DNA of 64,000 bases from Rhodococcus sp. CH91. GTDB taxonomy: Bacteria; Actinomycetota; Actinomycetes; Mycobacteriales; Mycobacteriaceae. This document shows positions 48,640 through 63,973 of this stretch, one piece after another. Position 1 is the first letter of the stretch. Each line of letters begins with the position of its first letter. The DNA is taken from positions 213,333 to 277,332 of the forward strand of contig NZ_JAKFYR010000007.1 in assembly GCF_022554085.1 (NCBI RefSeq), read 5' to 3'. The notes below the pieces were generated by a model that was given only the letters and a program-made list of their open reading frames with translations, was not told where the DNA came from and searched no databases. The position numbers were made by a program, and so were the translations under genes.

Positions 48640-48864
48640 GCAGCGATCATAGATTTCCGGAACCGGAGACGATGCCCTTCGGCAGCGACGGCGTCTACGA
48701 CGAGAAGCGCGGATCGGCGCGCTCGATCCACGCCCGTTCGCGTATGTACCGACGCTCGGCGGCCCACGACACGCTCCGGTCCGAGGCGTGACCATCGAGA
48801 TGTCTCTACTCCTTCGGAAGGGCCGGCCGGTGCGATGCCGCCGTGCCGGGTGAAAGGAATCGAC

Positions 48865-49227
48865 ATGTCCGCACTCGGGATGTTCACCCAATCGGCGGCA
48901 GCGAACGTCGATGCGCTCGCTGCCGGGTACCGCCTCGGCGTCGGCCGGGCCGTGCCCACTGCGGCGGCCGTGCTGACCGCGATCGGAGTCGTCGCCGGAA
49001 GCGTGGCGCTGGCTCGTGCCCGCCGGACCGGTCCGGCTCTCGTTGTGTCCGCGCTGGTTCTCGGTCTCCTCGGTGTGGTGGCAGGGGTACTGCACGGCGC
49101 CAATGCGGCCGGTGGACCCGGCACCGGAAACGGTGTGGTCGGTGCGGTCGTCGCGGTGGCGCTGGGAGTCGTGAGCATCGCGCTCGGCGGGCTGGCTGCG
49201 GCGCGTTCCGGCCTCGCCCGGAGGTGA
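48865..49227 (+). CDS. DUF6223-like small membrane protein
   Basis: A 120-residue protein with three predicted membrane helices (AVLTAIGVVAGSVALARARR; ALVVSALVLGLLGVVAGVLH; GVVGAVVAVALGVVSIALGG). The motif GGPGTGNGVVGAVVA between helices 2 and 3 and the ending LGGLAAARSGLARR fit the DUF6223 family of actinobacteria, of unknown role. ATG at 48865 follows GAAAGGAA by about six bases. It diverges from the kinase gene, so it is a possible target of that two-component system. Confidence 0.7.
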   Translation: MSALGMFTQSAAANVDALAAGYRLGVGRAVPTAAAVLTAIGVVAGSVALARARRTGPALVVSALVLGLLGVVAGVLHGANAAGGPGTGNGVVGAVVAVALGVVSIALGGLAAARSGLARR

Positions 49228-49312
49228 ACCCGGCCGGCGCCGAGGTGGTGCGCCGATCACCGTCCTCACGTCGGGGGAGCGGGCGGGGTGTCCTGCGACG
49301 TAGCCTGGATAC

Positions 49313-49735
49313 ATGAGCACGGACGAGTCCACCCCTGAGCCCACGCCGGACCGGCCGGACACCCCGGAGCAGCCCGTACCGGATGTGACTCCGGCCGGCC
49401 CGGACACGCCGTCGGTGCCCGATGTACCGGCGGGTCCGGACATCCCGGACGTGCCGCCGATCGAACCCGAGCCGATGCCGGATCCCGACGGCGGACCGGC
49501 CGGCGAGTTCCATGCCCCCACGGTCGAGGAGATCACCGGCTACACCGCCGACGGGGTGCCGACCTTCGACTCGGTGCGTGAGAAGATCGAACAGCGGTCG
49601 GCGACCGCGCTCGGGGCCGAGGAACTGGCACACGCGAGCGGTCCGGGTCGCAGCCTCGACGAGCAGTACGAAGATCGCCGGGCGGCGGCCGCGGAGCGGC
49701 TCGCGGAGATCCGGCGGTCGCTGCGGTCGGAGTGA
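49313..49735 (+). CDS. Proline/acid-rich hypothetical protein
   Basis: A 140-residue protein. Residues 1-65 are Pro, Asp and Glu repeats (PDTPSVPDVPAGPDIPDVPP) and should be disordered; residues 66-140 are helical (TGYTADGVPTFDSVREKIEQ; EDRRAAAAERLAEIRRSLRS). No signal peptide or membrane helix. ATG at 49313 lies six bases after TAGCCT (49301-49306), a leaderless start. I do not recognise the family, though the second half resembles actinobacterial proteins of unknown function. It precedes the arg operon, which has its own promoter. Confidence 0.7.
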   Translation: MSTDESTPEPTPDRPDTPEQPVPDVTPAGPDTPSVPDVPAGPDIPDVPPIEPEPMPDPDGGPAGEFHAPTVEEITGYTADGVPTFDSVREKIEQRSATALGAEELAHASGPGRSLDEQYEDRRAAAAERLAEIRRSLRSE

Positions 49736-49766
49736 ACCGTCCGGCAGGGACCCGGATATGAAACGA

Positions 49767-52114
<2,348 letters not shown>

Positions 52115-52155
52115 CCGGACCCGGCGTCGTCACCGGAGACAGCACAGGAGAGAGT

Positions 52156-53067
52156 GTGACCGACCAGCTCATCGCGGACCTGACCTCGCACCAGAAGGCG
52201 TTCGTCCTCGCCGAGGCCCTGCCGTGGCTGCAGAAGTTCCGCGACAAGATCGTCGTCGTCAAGTACGGCGGCAACGCCATGGTCGACGACACCCTCAAGG
52301 CCGCCTTCGCCGCCGACATGGCGTTCCTGCGCACGGTCGGCATCCATCCCGTGGTCGTGCACGGCGGCGGACCGCAGATCAACGCCATGCTGAAACGACT
52401 CGGCATGGAAGGTGAATTCCGCGGTGGTTTCCGCGTCACCACTCCCGAGGTCATGGACGTCGTCCGGATGGTCCTCTTCGGTCAGGTCGGACGCGAACTC
52501 GTCGGACTGATCAACAGCCACGGTCCCTACGCCGTGGGCACCTCCGGTGAGGACGCCGGACTGTTCACCGCCAGCCGGCGCACCGTCGTCGTCGACGGCG
52601 AGGAGACCGACATCGGCCTCGTCGGCGATGTCACCACCGTCGATCCCACCGCTGTGCTCGACCTCATCGCAGCCGGTCGTATCCCCGTCGTCTCCACCAT
52701 CGCACCCGATGCCGACGGCGTCGTGCACAACATCAACGCCGACACCGCCGCCGCGGCCCTCGCCGAAGCGCTCGGCGCGGAGAAGCTGGTCGTGCTCACC
52801 GACGTCGAGGGGCTCTACACGAACTGGCCCGACCGCAGTTCGCTCACCTCGCGGATCGACGTCGACTCCCTCGCCGCGCTGCTGCCCTCACTCGACGCCG
52901 GCATGGTTCCCAAGATGGAGGCCTGCCTGCGGGCCGTGACCGGCGGAGTGCCCACCGCCCACGTGATCGACGGCCGTCAGCCGCACTCCGTGCTCCTCGA
53001 ACTGTTCACCGAAGAAGGCATCGGCACCATGGTGGTGCCGGGCTCCGACCAGGAAGGTCCCGCATGA
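52156..53067 (+). CDS. argB: Acetylglutamate kinase
   Basis: A 303-residue kinase with [20 protein letters not shown] (phosphate-binding Lys), [18 protein letters not shown] and [20 protein letters not shown]. It phosphorylates N-acetylglutamate, the step often inhibited by arginine. GTG at 52156 with AGGAGAG upstream is chosen; an in-frame GTG at 52111 overlapping the argJ stop would add 15 residues not seen in homologues. The gene overlaps argD by four bases. Confidence 0.95.
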   Translation: MTDQLIADLTSHQKAFVLAEALPWLQKFRDKIVVVKYGGNAMVDDTLKAAFAADMAFLRTVGIHPVVVHGGGPQINAMLKRLGMEGEFRGGFRVTTPEVMDVVRMVLFGQVGRELVGLINSHGPYAVGTSGEDAGLFTASRRTVVVDGEETDIGLVGDVTTVDPTAVLDLIAAGRIPVVSTIAPDADGVVHNINADTAAAALAEALGAEKLVVLTDVEGLYTNWPDRSSLTSRIDVDSLAALLPSLDAGMVPKMEACLRAVTGGVPTAHVIDGRQPHSVLLELFTEEGIGTMVVPGSDQEGPA

Positions 53068-54251
53068 CCGGCACGTCCGACCTGCAGCAGCGCTGGGCGG
53101 GTTCCCTGATGCACAACTACGGCGTGCCCAAGATCGCGCTCGTCGCCGGCGACGGCGCGGTCCTCACCGACGCCGACGGCAAGCAGTACCTCGACCTGCT
53201 CGGCGGCATCGCCGTCAACAGCCTCGGCCATCGCCACCCGGCGATCATCGAGGCCGTGACCGCGCAGCTGAACCAGCTCGGCCACGTCTCGAATCTGTAC
53301 GCCTCGCCGCCGGTGCTCGAACTCGCCGAGAAACTCCTCGACCGCTTCGGACACGAGGGCCGGGCCTTCTTCTGCAATTCCGGCACCGAGGCGAACGAAG
53401 CGGCGTTCAAGATCGCACGGCTCACCGGACGGCCGAAGATCATCGCGTGCGAGAAGGCCTTCCACGGGCGCACCATGGGCGCGCTCGCACTCACCGGCCA
53501 GCCCGACAAGCGCGCGCCCTTCGAACCGATGCCCGCCGGCGTCGAGTTCGTGCCCTACGGCGACCTCGACGCCCTCGAGGCCGCGGTCGACGAGAACACC
53601 GCCGCCGTCTTCCTCGAACCGATCATGGGTGAGTCCGGCGTCGTGGTTCCCCCCGAGGGCTATCTCGCCGGCGCGCGCCGCATCACCACCGAGCGTGGCG
53701 CCCTACTCGTGCTCGACGAGGTCCAGACCGGCATCGCCCGCACCGGCACCTTCTTCGCCCACCAGGCGACGGGCATCGTCCCCGACGTGATGACTCTCGC
53801 CAAGGGGCTCGGCGGTGGGCTGCCCATCGGTGCCGTCCTCGCGACCGGGCCCGCGGCCGAGCTGTTCCAGCCCGGTAAGCACGGCACCACCTTCGGCGGC
53901 AACCCCGTGTGCGCGGCAGCGGCTCTCGCGGTGCTGCGCACCATCGACGAGCAGGGCCTGCTCGACCACGTGAACGCCGTCGGCAAGACCCTCGCGGCCG
54001 GCATCGAAGAACTGGGGCATCCGCTCGTCTCCCACGTGCGTGGCTCCGGGCTGCTCCTCGGCGTCGTGCTCGCCGCCCCGAAGGCGCCGGCCGTGGAGAC
54101 CGCCGCCCGCGACGCCGGTTTCCTCGTCAACGCCGCCGCATCCGACGTGATCCGGCTCGCGCCGCCGCTGATCCTGACCGAACAGCAGGCCGAGAACTTC
54201 GTGACCGCGTTGCCCGCGATCCTCGACACCGCCGACCGCGAAGGGAACTGA
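53064..54251 (+). CDS. argD: Acetylornithine aminotransferase
   Basis: A 395-residue class III PLP aminotransferase. [17 protein letters not shown] binds PLP phosphate; [20 protein letters not shown] precedes the [19 protein letters not shown] segment with the PLP-ring Asp; [15 protein letters not shown] holds the Schiff-base Lys. It makes N-acetylornithine. ATG overlaps the argB stop (ATGA). Confidence 0.97.
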   Translation: MTGTSDLQQRWAGSLMHNYGVPKIALVAGDGAVLTDADGKQYLDLLGGIAVNSLGHRHPAIIEAVTAQLNQLGHVSNLYASPPVLELAEKLLDRFGHEGRAFFCNSGTEANEAAFKIARLTGRPKIIACEKAFHGRTMGALALTGQPDKRAPFEPMPAGVEFVPYGDLDALEAAVDENTAAVFLEPIMGESGVVVPPEGYLAGARRITTERGALLVLDEVQTGIARTGTFFAHQATGIVPDVMTLAKGLGGGLPIGAVLATGPAAELFQPGKHGTTFGGNPVCAAAALAVLRTIDEQGLLDHVNAVGKTLAAGIEELGHPLVSHVRGSGLLLGVVLAAPKAPAVETAARDAGFLVNAAASDVIRLAPPLILTEQQAENFVTALPAILDTADREGN

Positions 54252-55187
<936 letters not shown>

Positions 55188-55189
55188 CC

Positions 55190-58388
<3,199 letters not shown>

Positions 58389-58395
58389 CCTCGAC

Positions 58396-58433
58396 TCCCG
58401 TCCCGGGCAGACTCCGAGTTGCCCGGGACGGGA
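58396..58433 (+). terminator. Terminator of the arg operon
   Basis: A perfect 14-bp stem (58396-58409 with 58420-58433) and 10-nt loop begin seven bases after the argH stop. There is no long T-run. Confidence 0.7.
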
Positions 58434-58539
58434 CCGGTCGTGTGGCAGGCTTGCGCATACGCTCGGCACGCGGCGGGTATCGGTGTAGAACGGCAGGTGC
58501 CGGGTGCCGGTGCGGACACGTCGAGAAGGAGTGCGGGTC

Positions 58540-61527
58540 GTGGGACTGGACACCGATGTAGTGACCGAATCGGTACGGCGGCTCGTCGCCACCGCACAGA
58601 ACGGTCTCGAAGTTCTCCGTTTCGGTGGTCTCGAACCCGGATCGTCGTCCTCGCCGTATCAGGTCGTCGAGCGCACCGCCATGTACCGGCTGCGCCGCTA
58701 CTTCCCCGAGTCGGACACCGCCACCACCGGTGTGCCGGTGGTCCTCGTGCCTCCGATGATGGTCTCGGCCGAGGTGTACGACGTCACCCGCGACGCCGGC
58801 GCTGTCGCCGTCCTCCACGAGGCCGGGCTCGACCCCTGGGTGGTCGACTTCGGGTCTCCCGAGCAGGAAGAGGGCGGCTGGAAGCGAACCCTGACCGACC
58901 ACATCCTCGCCCTCGACGAGATCGTCGACTGCGTGCGGGCCTACACCGATCGTGACGTCCACCTCGGCGGCTACTCCCAGGGCGGCATGTTCTGCTACCA
59001 GGTGGCGGCCTATCGGCGCAGTCGCGGCCTCGCGAGCCTGATCACCTTCGGCAGTCCCGTCGACACCCTGGCCGCGCTGCCCTTCGGCATCCCGGACATC
59101 GTGGCCACCCGCTCCGCGGACTTCCTCGCCGACCACGTCTTCAACCGGCTCGCGATCACGGGCTGGATGGCCCGCACGGGCTTCCAGCTGCTCGATCCGG
59201 TCAAGACGCTGCGCTCGCGCATCGACTTCCTGCTCCAGCTCCACGACCGCGAAGCACTGCTGCCCCGGGAGCCGCAGCGCCGGTTCCTCGACACGGAAGG
59301 ATGGGTGGGCTGGTCCGGCCCCGCGGTCGCCGAGGTGCTGCGGCAGTTCATCGCCCACAATCGCATGGTCAGTGGGGGTTTCGTCATCAACGACCGGCCC
59401 GTGAGCCTCGCCGAGATCACCTGCCCCGTGCTCGCCTTCGTCGGCGAGGTCGACGACATCGGGCAACCCCTCGCCGTACGCGGGATCCGCAAGGCGGCAC
59501 CCCGAGCCGACATATTCGAATGCACCTTGCGCGCAGGTCATTTCGGTCTCGTCGTGGGCAGCGTGGCAGGTCAGCAGACATGGCCGACCGTCGGCGAATG
59601 GGTGCAGTGGCGCGAAGGAGCCGAGGATCGTCCCGTCGGCATCGCGCCGATGGCCGTGCCCGACCCGCAGGGCGACGGCGGCACCGGAGTCTCGGTCGCA
59701 TCGCGCATCACCCATACCGCAGCCACCCTCGCCGACGTGGGTACGGACGTCGGCAAGGGACTCGCAGGCATCGCCGTGGGTGCGGTCCGCGGTGCACGAG
59801 ACCTCACCGGCGAAGCGGCACGGGCATTGCCTCGCCTCGCACGCCTCGGGCAGATCCAGTCGCGCACCCGCATCTCCGTCGGCGCCCTGCTCGCCGAGAT
59901 CGGCCGCAACTCGCCGAAACGCGAGTGCTTCATCTTCGAGGACCGCGTCTACACCTTCGACGCGGTCAACCGGCGGATCGACAACATCGTTCTCGGCCTC
60001 GTCGACAACGGCATCCGACCCGCCACCCACGTCGGCGTCCTCATGGGCGTACGGCCGAGCGCGATGGCGGCGGTCGCCGCGATCTCCCGCCTCGGTGCCG
60101 TCTCGGTCCTCATCCCGCCCGGACCCGACATCGCGGAGGCCGTGCGCCTCGGAGGCGTGGAGAAGATCGTCGCCGATCCCGAGAACCTCGACGCCGCCGT
60201 CGCGACCGGACTGCCCGTCCTGGTCCTCGGTGGCGGCGACGTGCGCGACCTCGACATCGAAGCCGGGACCGACGTCGTCGACCTCGAACGACTCGACATC
60301 TCCGGCGTCCAACTGCCGGGCTGGTACGTGCCCGATCCCGGACTCGCCCGGGAACTCGCCTTCGTGCTCTTCACCGGAAGCGGCGAGAGTCTCGCGATGC
60401 GGCGGGTCACCAACTACCGATGGGCGCTGTCCGCCTTCGGTACGGCTACCGCCGCCTCGCTCGGTCGCAGCGACACGATGTACTGCCTCGCGCCACTGCA
60501 TCACTCGTCGGGACTGCTCGTGAGTTTCGGCGGTGCCCTGGCCGGGGGAGCGCGCATCGCCCTGTCGCGCGGACTGGACCCCTCGCTCTTCAGCGACGAG
60601 GTGCATCGTTACGGCGTCACCGTCGTCACCTACACATGGTCGATGATGCGCGAGGTCCTGGACAGCCCGTCGCTGCACATCGACGCCATCCATCCGATCC
60701 GATTGTTCATCGGCTCCGGCATGCCGCCCGGTCTGTGGCGACGCACACTCGAGCGATTCGCACCCGCCCGCGTCCTCGAGTTCTACGCCTCCACCGAAGG
60801 CAATGTGGTGCTGGCGAACGTCTCCGGGTCGAAGATCGGCTCGAAGGGGCGGCCACTGCCGGGAAGCGCCGACGTGCGTCTCGCCGCCTACGACGCAGGC
60901 ACCGGCCGGCTGGTCGAGGACGAGCGCGGCTTCGTGCGCGAGGCGCAGGTCGGCGAGGTCGGTCTGTTGCTGGGGCGACCGGGCCCGGCCGCCTCGGCGC
61001 TCAGCGGCGTCATGCGCGGTGTCTTCGAACCGGGCGACGTGTGGATGCCCACCGACAACCTGTTCCGTCGCGACGCCGACGGCGACTACTGGCTGATCGA
61101 CAGTCGGCGGACCGTGATCCCCACTTTCCACGGCCCCGTGTTCACACAATGCGTGGCCGACGTCCTCGACGGCATCCCCCGGGTGGATCTCGCCGTCGCC
61201 TACGGCATCACGGTCGGCAGCCGCGACATCGCGGTGGCCGCCTGCACGCTGCGGGGGAACAAGGCCCCCACGGCGGCGGAGATCACCGCGGCATTCGACG
61301 ACGTACTGCCGGCCGAACGGCCGGACCTCGTGCACGTCGTGCCCGAGATCCCCGTCGGACCGTCCTACCGCCCCTCCGCCGACGCTCTCCGAGACCGGGG
61401 ACTGCCCACGCCCACAGTCCGGAGCTGGTATCTCGACCCTGCGAGCGGGGTGTACAAGCGGTTCACCAAATCCGTCGCGGCGGCGTGGCAGACGGGTACG
61501 GCCGGAACCCCTGCCGGGGCGCGGTAG
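58540..61527 (+). CDS. Alpha/beta-hydrolase-acyl-CoA synthetase fusion (Rv1683-like)
   Basis: A 995-residue two-domain protein. Residues 1-360 are a PhaC-like alpha/beta hydrolase with VHLGGYSQGGMFCYQ, where PHA synthases have Cys at the nucleophile position and this has Ser (lipase-type GxSxG). Residues 440-990 are an acyl-CoA synthetase-like domain (PLHHSSGLLVSFGGALAGGA; EFYASTEGNVVLANVSG), but the phosphate loop reads LFTGSGESLAMRRV, without the usual TSGTTGxPK. Same architecture and place as Rv1683/BCG1721, a lipid-droplet protein with lipase and synthetase activities. GTG at 58540 is eight bases after AAGGAG (58526-58531). Confidence 0.9.
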   Translation: MGLDTDVVTESVRRLVATAQNGLEVLRFGGLEPGSSSSPYQVVERTAMYRLRRYFPESDTATTGVPVVLVPPMMVSAEVYDVTRDAGAVAVLHEAGLDPWVVDFGSPEQEEGGWKRTLTDHILALDEIVDCVRAYTDRDVHLGGYSQGGMFCYQVAAYRRSRGLASLITFGSPVDTLAALPFGIPDIVATRSADFLADHVFNRLAITGWMARTGFQLLDPVKTLRSRIDFLLQLHDREALLPREPQRRFLDTEGWVGWSGPAVAEVLRQFIAHNRMVSGGFVINDRPVSLAEITCPVLAFVGEVDDIGQPLAVRGIRKAAPRADIFECTLRAGHFGLVVGSVAGQQTWPTVGEWVQWREGAEDRPVGIAPMAVPDPQGDGGTGVSVASRITHTAATLADVGTDVGKGLAGIAVGAVRGARDLTGEAARALPRLARLGQIQSRTRISVGALLAEIGRNSPKRECFIFEDRVYTFDAVNRRIDNIVLGLVDNGIRPATHVGVLMGVRPSAMAAVAAISRLGAVSVLIPPGPDIAEAVRLGGVEKIVADPENLDAAVATGLPVLVLGGGDVRDLDIEAGTDVVDLERLDISGVQLPGWYVPDPGLARELAFVLFTGSGESLAMRRVTNYRWALSAFGTATAASLGRSDTMYCLAPLHHSSGLLVSFGGALAGGARIALSRGLDPSLFSDEVHRYGVTVVTYTWSMMREVLDSPSLHIDAIHPIRLFIGSGMPPGLWRRTLERFAPARVLEFYASTEGNVVLANVSGSKIGSKGRPLPGSADVRLAAYDAGTGRLVEDERGFVREAQVGEVGLLLGRPGPAASALSGVMRGVFEPGDVWMPTDNLFRRDADGDYWLIDSRRTVIPTFHGPVFTQCVADVLDGIPRVDLAVAYGITVGSRDIAVAACTLRGNKAPTAAEITAAFDDVLPAERPDLVHVVPEIPVGPSYRPSADALRDRGLPTPTVRSWYLDPASGVYKRFTKSVAAAWQTGTAGTPAGAR

Positions 61528-61566
61528 CCTGGACGCGGTTCGGTTCCGCCCCACGAAAGGACATCC

Positions 61567-61788
61567 GTGGCTGTCGATCCCACGCTCCTGAGCATTCTGG
61601 CCTGTCCCGAGGACAAGGGGCCGTTGCTTCTCGTCGACGACACGGTCCTGTACAACCCGCGACTGCGGCGGGCGTATCCGATCGAGAACGGCATCCCCGT
61701 CCTGCTGGTCGACGAGGCCCGCGAGGTGACCGACGCCGAACACGACGACTTCGTAGCGCGCGGCGTCGCGGGATGGAGCCGGGACTGA
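61567..61788 (+). CDS. Trm112/YcaR-like small protein (Rv1684-like)
   Basis: A 73-residue protein of the UPF0434/Trm112 group (LLSILACPEDKGPLLLVDD; LRRAYPIENGIPVLLVDEARE). Some members keep zinc-binding Cys pairs; here only one Cys is seen, so zinc binding is unlikely. Eukaryotic Trm112 activates methyltransferases; the bacterial function is unclear. GTG follows AAAGGACAT. It ends inside the overlapping mpg start (16 bases), hence coupled. Confidence 0.88.
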   Translation: MAVDPTLLSILACPEDKGPLLLVDDTVLYNPRLRRAYPIENGIPVLLVDEAREVTDAEHDDFVARGVAGWSRD

Positions 61789-62417
61789 GCCGCGCCCGTC
61801 CGTCCGTCGATCTCGAGGAGCTCACCCCGGTCGAGGCCGCCGAAGTGCTGCTCGGCGCCACGGTGCAGGTGGGCGAGACCGCCGTGCGCCTCACCGAGGT
61901 GGAGGCCTACGGCGGACCCGAGGACGGACCGTGGCCTGACCCGGCCGCGCATTCGTATCGCGGACCCACCCCCCGCAATTCCGTCATGTTCGGCCCTGCG
62001 GGTCACCTCTACGTCTACCGCAGTTACGGCCTGCATTTCTGCGCCAACATCTCCCTCGGACCCGACGGCGTCGCCGGCGCTGTGCTCCTGCGAGGCGGAG
62101 AGATCGTCGACGGGGAGTCGCATGCCCGTTCCCGCCGCACACCCGGAACGGCATTCGCCAACCTTGCCCGGGGGCCGGGCAATCTGGCCTCGGCGCTCGG
62201 CCTGAGCCTGGCCGACAACGGGATCGACGTGGAATCGCGCGACGCGCGGGTACGGCTGGTGCACTCGGCCGAACCGCTGGTCGGCGAGGTCGCGCGAGGT
62301 CCACGCGTGGGCATAAGCGTCGCCGCCGACAGGCCGTGGCGATTGTGGATTCCCGGTGCCGTCGGCGTCTCCGCATACCGGCGCAGCCCACGCGCGCCCG
62401 CCCCCTCCCACGACTGA
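61773..62417 (+). CDS. DNA-3-methyladenine glycosylase (Mpg/AAG family)
   Basis: A 214-residue AAG-type glycosylase: VRLTEVEAYGGPEDGPWPDP, HSYRGPTPRNSVMFGPAGHL, YVYRSYGLHFCANI and LARGPGNLASALGLS. The Glu of TEVEAY is the catalytic base and Tyr in YVYRSYG inserts into DNA. It excises alkylated purines in base-excision repair. ATG 61773 (EPGLSRARPS) overlaps the upstream gene by 16 bases and lacks its own clear ribosome-binding site, so it is translated by coupling. tyrS follows. Confidence 0.93.
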   Translation: MEPGLSRARPSVDLEELTPVEAAEVLLGATVQVGETAVRLTEVEAYGGPEDGPWPDPAAHSYRGPTPRNSVMFGPAGHLYVYRSYGLHFCANISLGPDGVAGAVLLRGGEIVDGESHARSRRTPGTAFANLARGPGNLASALGLSLADNGIDVESRDARVRLVHSAEPLVGEVARGPRVGISVAADRPWRLWIPGAVGVSAYRRSPRAPAPSHD

Positions 62418-62432
62418 TGGGATGATCGAGCG

Positions 62433-63710
62433 GTGACTGAGCACATTCTCGACGAACTGGCCTGGCGCGGTCTGATCGCGCAATCGACCGATCTCGACGC
62501 CCTCCGACGCGATCTCGACACGGGTCCGATCACCCTCTATGCCGGCTTCGACCCGACCGGGCCGAGCCTGCACGCCGGTCACCTCGTTCCTCTCCTCGCC
62601 CTCAAACGGTTCCAGCGCGCCGGTCACCGGCCGATCGTCCTCGCAGGTGGCGCGACCGGGATGATCGGTGACCCGCGCGAGGTGGGGGAGCGCACGATGA
62701 ACTCCGCCGACACCGTCGCCGAGTGGGCCGGGCGGATCCGGGGCCAGCTCGAACGATTCGTCGACTTCGAGGATTCCCCGACGGGCGCCGTGGTCGTGAA
62801 CAACCTGGACTGGACCGGGGGTCTGTCCACGATCGACTTCCTGCGGGACGTCGGTAAGCACTTCTCCGTGAACGTCATGCTCGCCCGCGACACCGTGAAG
62901 CGCCGTCTCGAAGGCGACGGCATCTCGTACACCGAGTTCAGCTACATGCTTCTGCAGGCCAACGACTACGTGCAGCTCCGCCGCGAATACGGGTGTGCTC
63001 TGCAGGTCGGTGGTTCGGACCAGTGGGGCAACATCATCGCCGGCGTCGAGCTCAACCGCCGGACCGACGGTGCGAGCGTTCACGCCCTGACCGTCCCGCT
63101 CGTGACCTCCTCCGACGGGAAGAAGTTCGGCAAGTCCACCGGTGGCGGCAGCCTGTGGCTGGATCCGGAGATGACCAGCCCGTACGCCTGGTACCAGTAC
63201 TTCGTGAACGCGGCGGACGCGGACGTGATGAAGTACCTGCGCTGGTTCACCTTCCTCGACCGCGAGGAACTCGCGGAACTCGAGACCGCGACCGTCGAGC
63301 GTCCGCATGCCCGGGAGGCGCAGAAGCGACTCGCCGCGGAGATGACGACCCTCGTGCACGGCGCGCACAACACCGCCTCCGTCGAGCTGGCGAGCCGCGC
63401 GCTGTTCGGCAGGGGGGAACTGGGTGATCTCGACGAGCCCACCCTCGCGGCCGCACTGACCGAAGCCTCGGTGACCGAACTGCGAGCCGGCGAGCCGGAC
63501 ACCATCGTCGACCTGCTCGTCGCATCGGGACTGTGCGAGAGCAAGGGGGCTGCGCGCCGCACCGTGAAGGAAGGTGGAGCCTCCGTCAACAACGTTCGGG
63601 TCTCCTCGGAGGAGTGGACTCCCCGGGACGGGCAGCTCCTGCACGGCGAATGGCTCGTGCTCCGACGGGGCAAGCGGAACTTCGCGGGCGTCCGCGTCGT
63701 CCGAGACTGA
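62433..63710 (+). CDS. tyrS: Tyrosine-tRNA ligase
   Basis: A 425-residue class I synthetase. HIGH-like [12 protein letters not shown], the tyrosine-binding GGSDQWGNI, and KMSKS-like KKFGKST. The C-terminal 65 residues are an S4 RNA-binding domain ([20 protein letters not shown]). It charges tRNA-Tyr. GTG at 62433 is six bases after GATGAT (62421-62426), a leaderless start. The rrn promoters begin 38 bases after the stop. Confidence 0.98.
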   Translation: MTEHILDELAWRGLIAQSTDLDALRRDLDTGPITLYAGFDPTGPSLHAGHLVPLLALKRFQRAGHRPIVLAGGATGMIGDPREVGERTMNSADTVAEWAGRIRGQLERFVDFEDSPTGAVVVNNLDWTGGLSTIDFLRDVGKHFSVNVMLARDTVKRRLEGDGISYTEFSYMLLQANDYVQLRREYGCALQVGGSDQWGNIIAGVELNRRTDGASVHALTVPLVTSSDGKKFGKSTGGGSLWLDPEMTSPYAWYQYFVNAADADVMKYLRWFTFLDREELAELETATVERPHAREAQKRLAAEMTTLVHGAHNTASVELASRALFGRGELGDLDEPTLAAALTEASVTELRAGEPDTIVDLLVASGLCESKGAARRTVKEGGASVNNVRVSSEEWTPRDGQLLHGEWLVLRRGKRNFAGVRVVRD

Positions 63711-63747
63711 CCGTGCGCCGACGCTGATGGGCCTCTGACCAGCGGAT

Positions 63748-63776
63748 TTGACGGCTCATCGGCGTCGGCGTAACTT
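63748..63776 (+). promoter_or_regulatory. rrn promoter P1
   Basis: TTGACG (63748-63753), 17 bases, TAACTT (63771-63776): the closest match to the sigma-A consensus in this region. An imperfect 12-bp inverted repeat (63718-63729 and 63757-63768) brackets its -35. Confidence 0.75.
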
Positions 63777-63820
63777 AGTCGTCGTTCGAGCGACACGGAA
63801 CAGCCCGCCCGACCGGGAGG

Positions 63821-63850
63821 TTGGGAATCCAGGCATGTCCGGTGTAGTAT
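63821..63850 (+). promoter_or_regulatory. rrn promoter P2
   Basis: TTGGGA (63821-63826), 18 bases, TAGTAT (63845-63850). Confidence 0.5.
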
Positions 63851-63888
63851 CGAATTGCTCTCGCAGAAGAGTTTCGGAACGCATCAGC

Positions 63889-63918
63889 TTGCGCCCCCGG
63901 AACCGGATGTGATAGCTT
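63889..63918 (+). promoter_or_regulatory. rrn promoter P3
   Basis: TTGCGC (63889-63894), 18 bases, TAGCTT (63913-63918). It is the promoter nearest the boxA and 16S. Confidence 0.6.
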
Positions 63919-63973
63919 GGAACGGTTGCCCCGGAGCGGGTCGGATCTAGTCCGAAGCGCGATGGTGTGTGCG

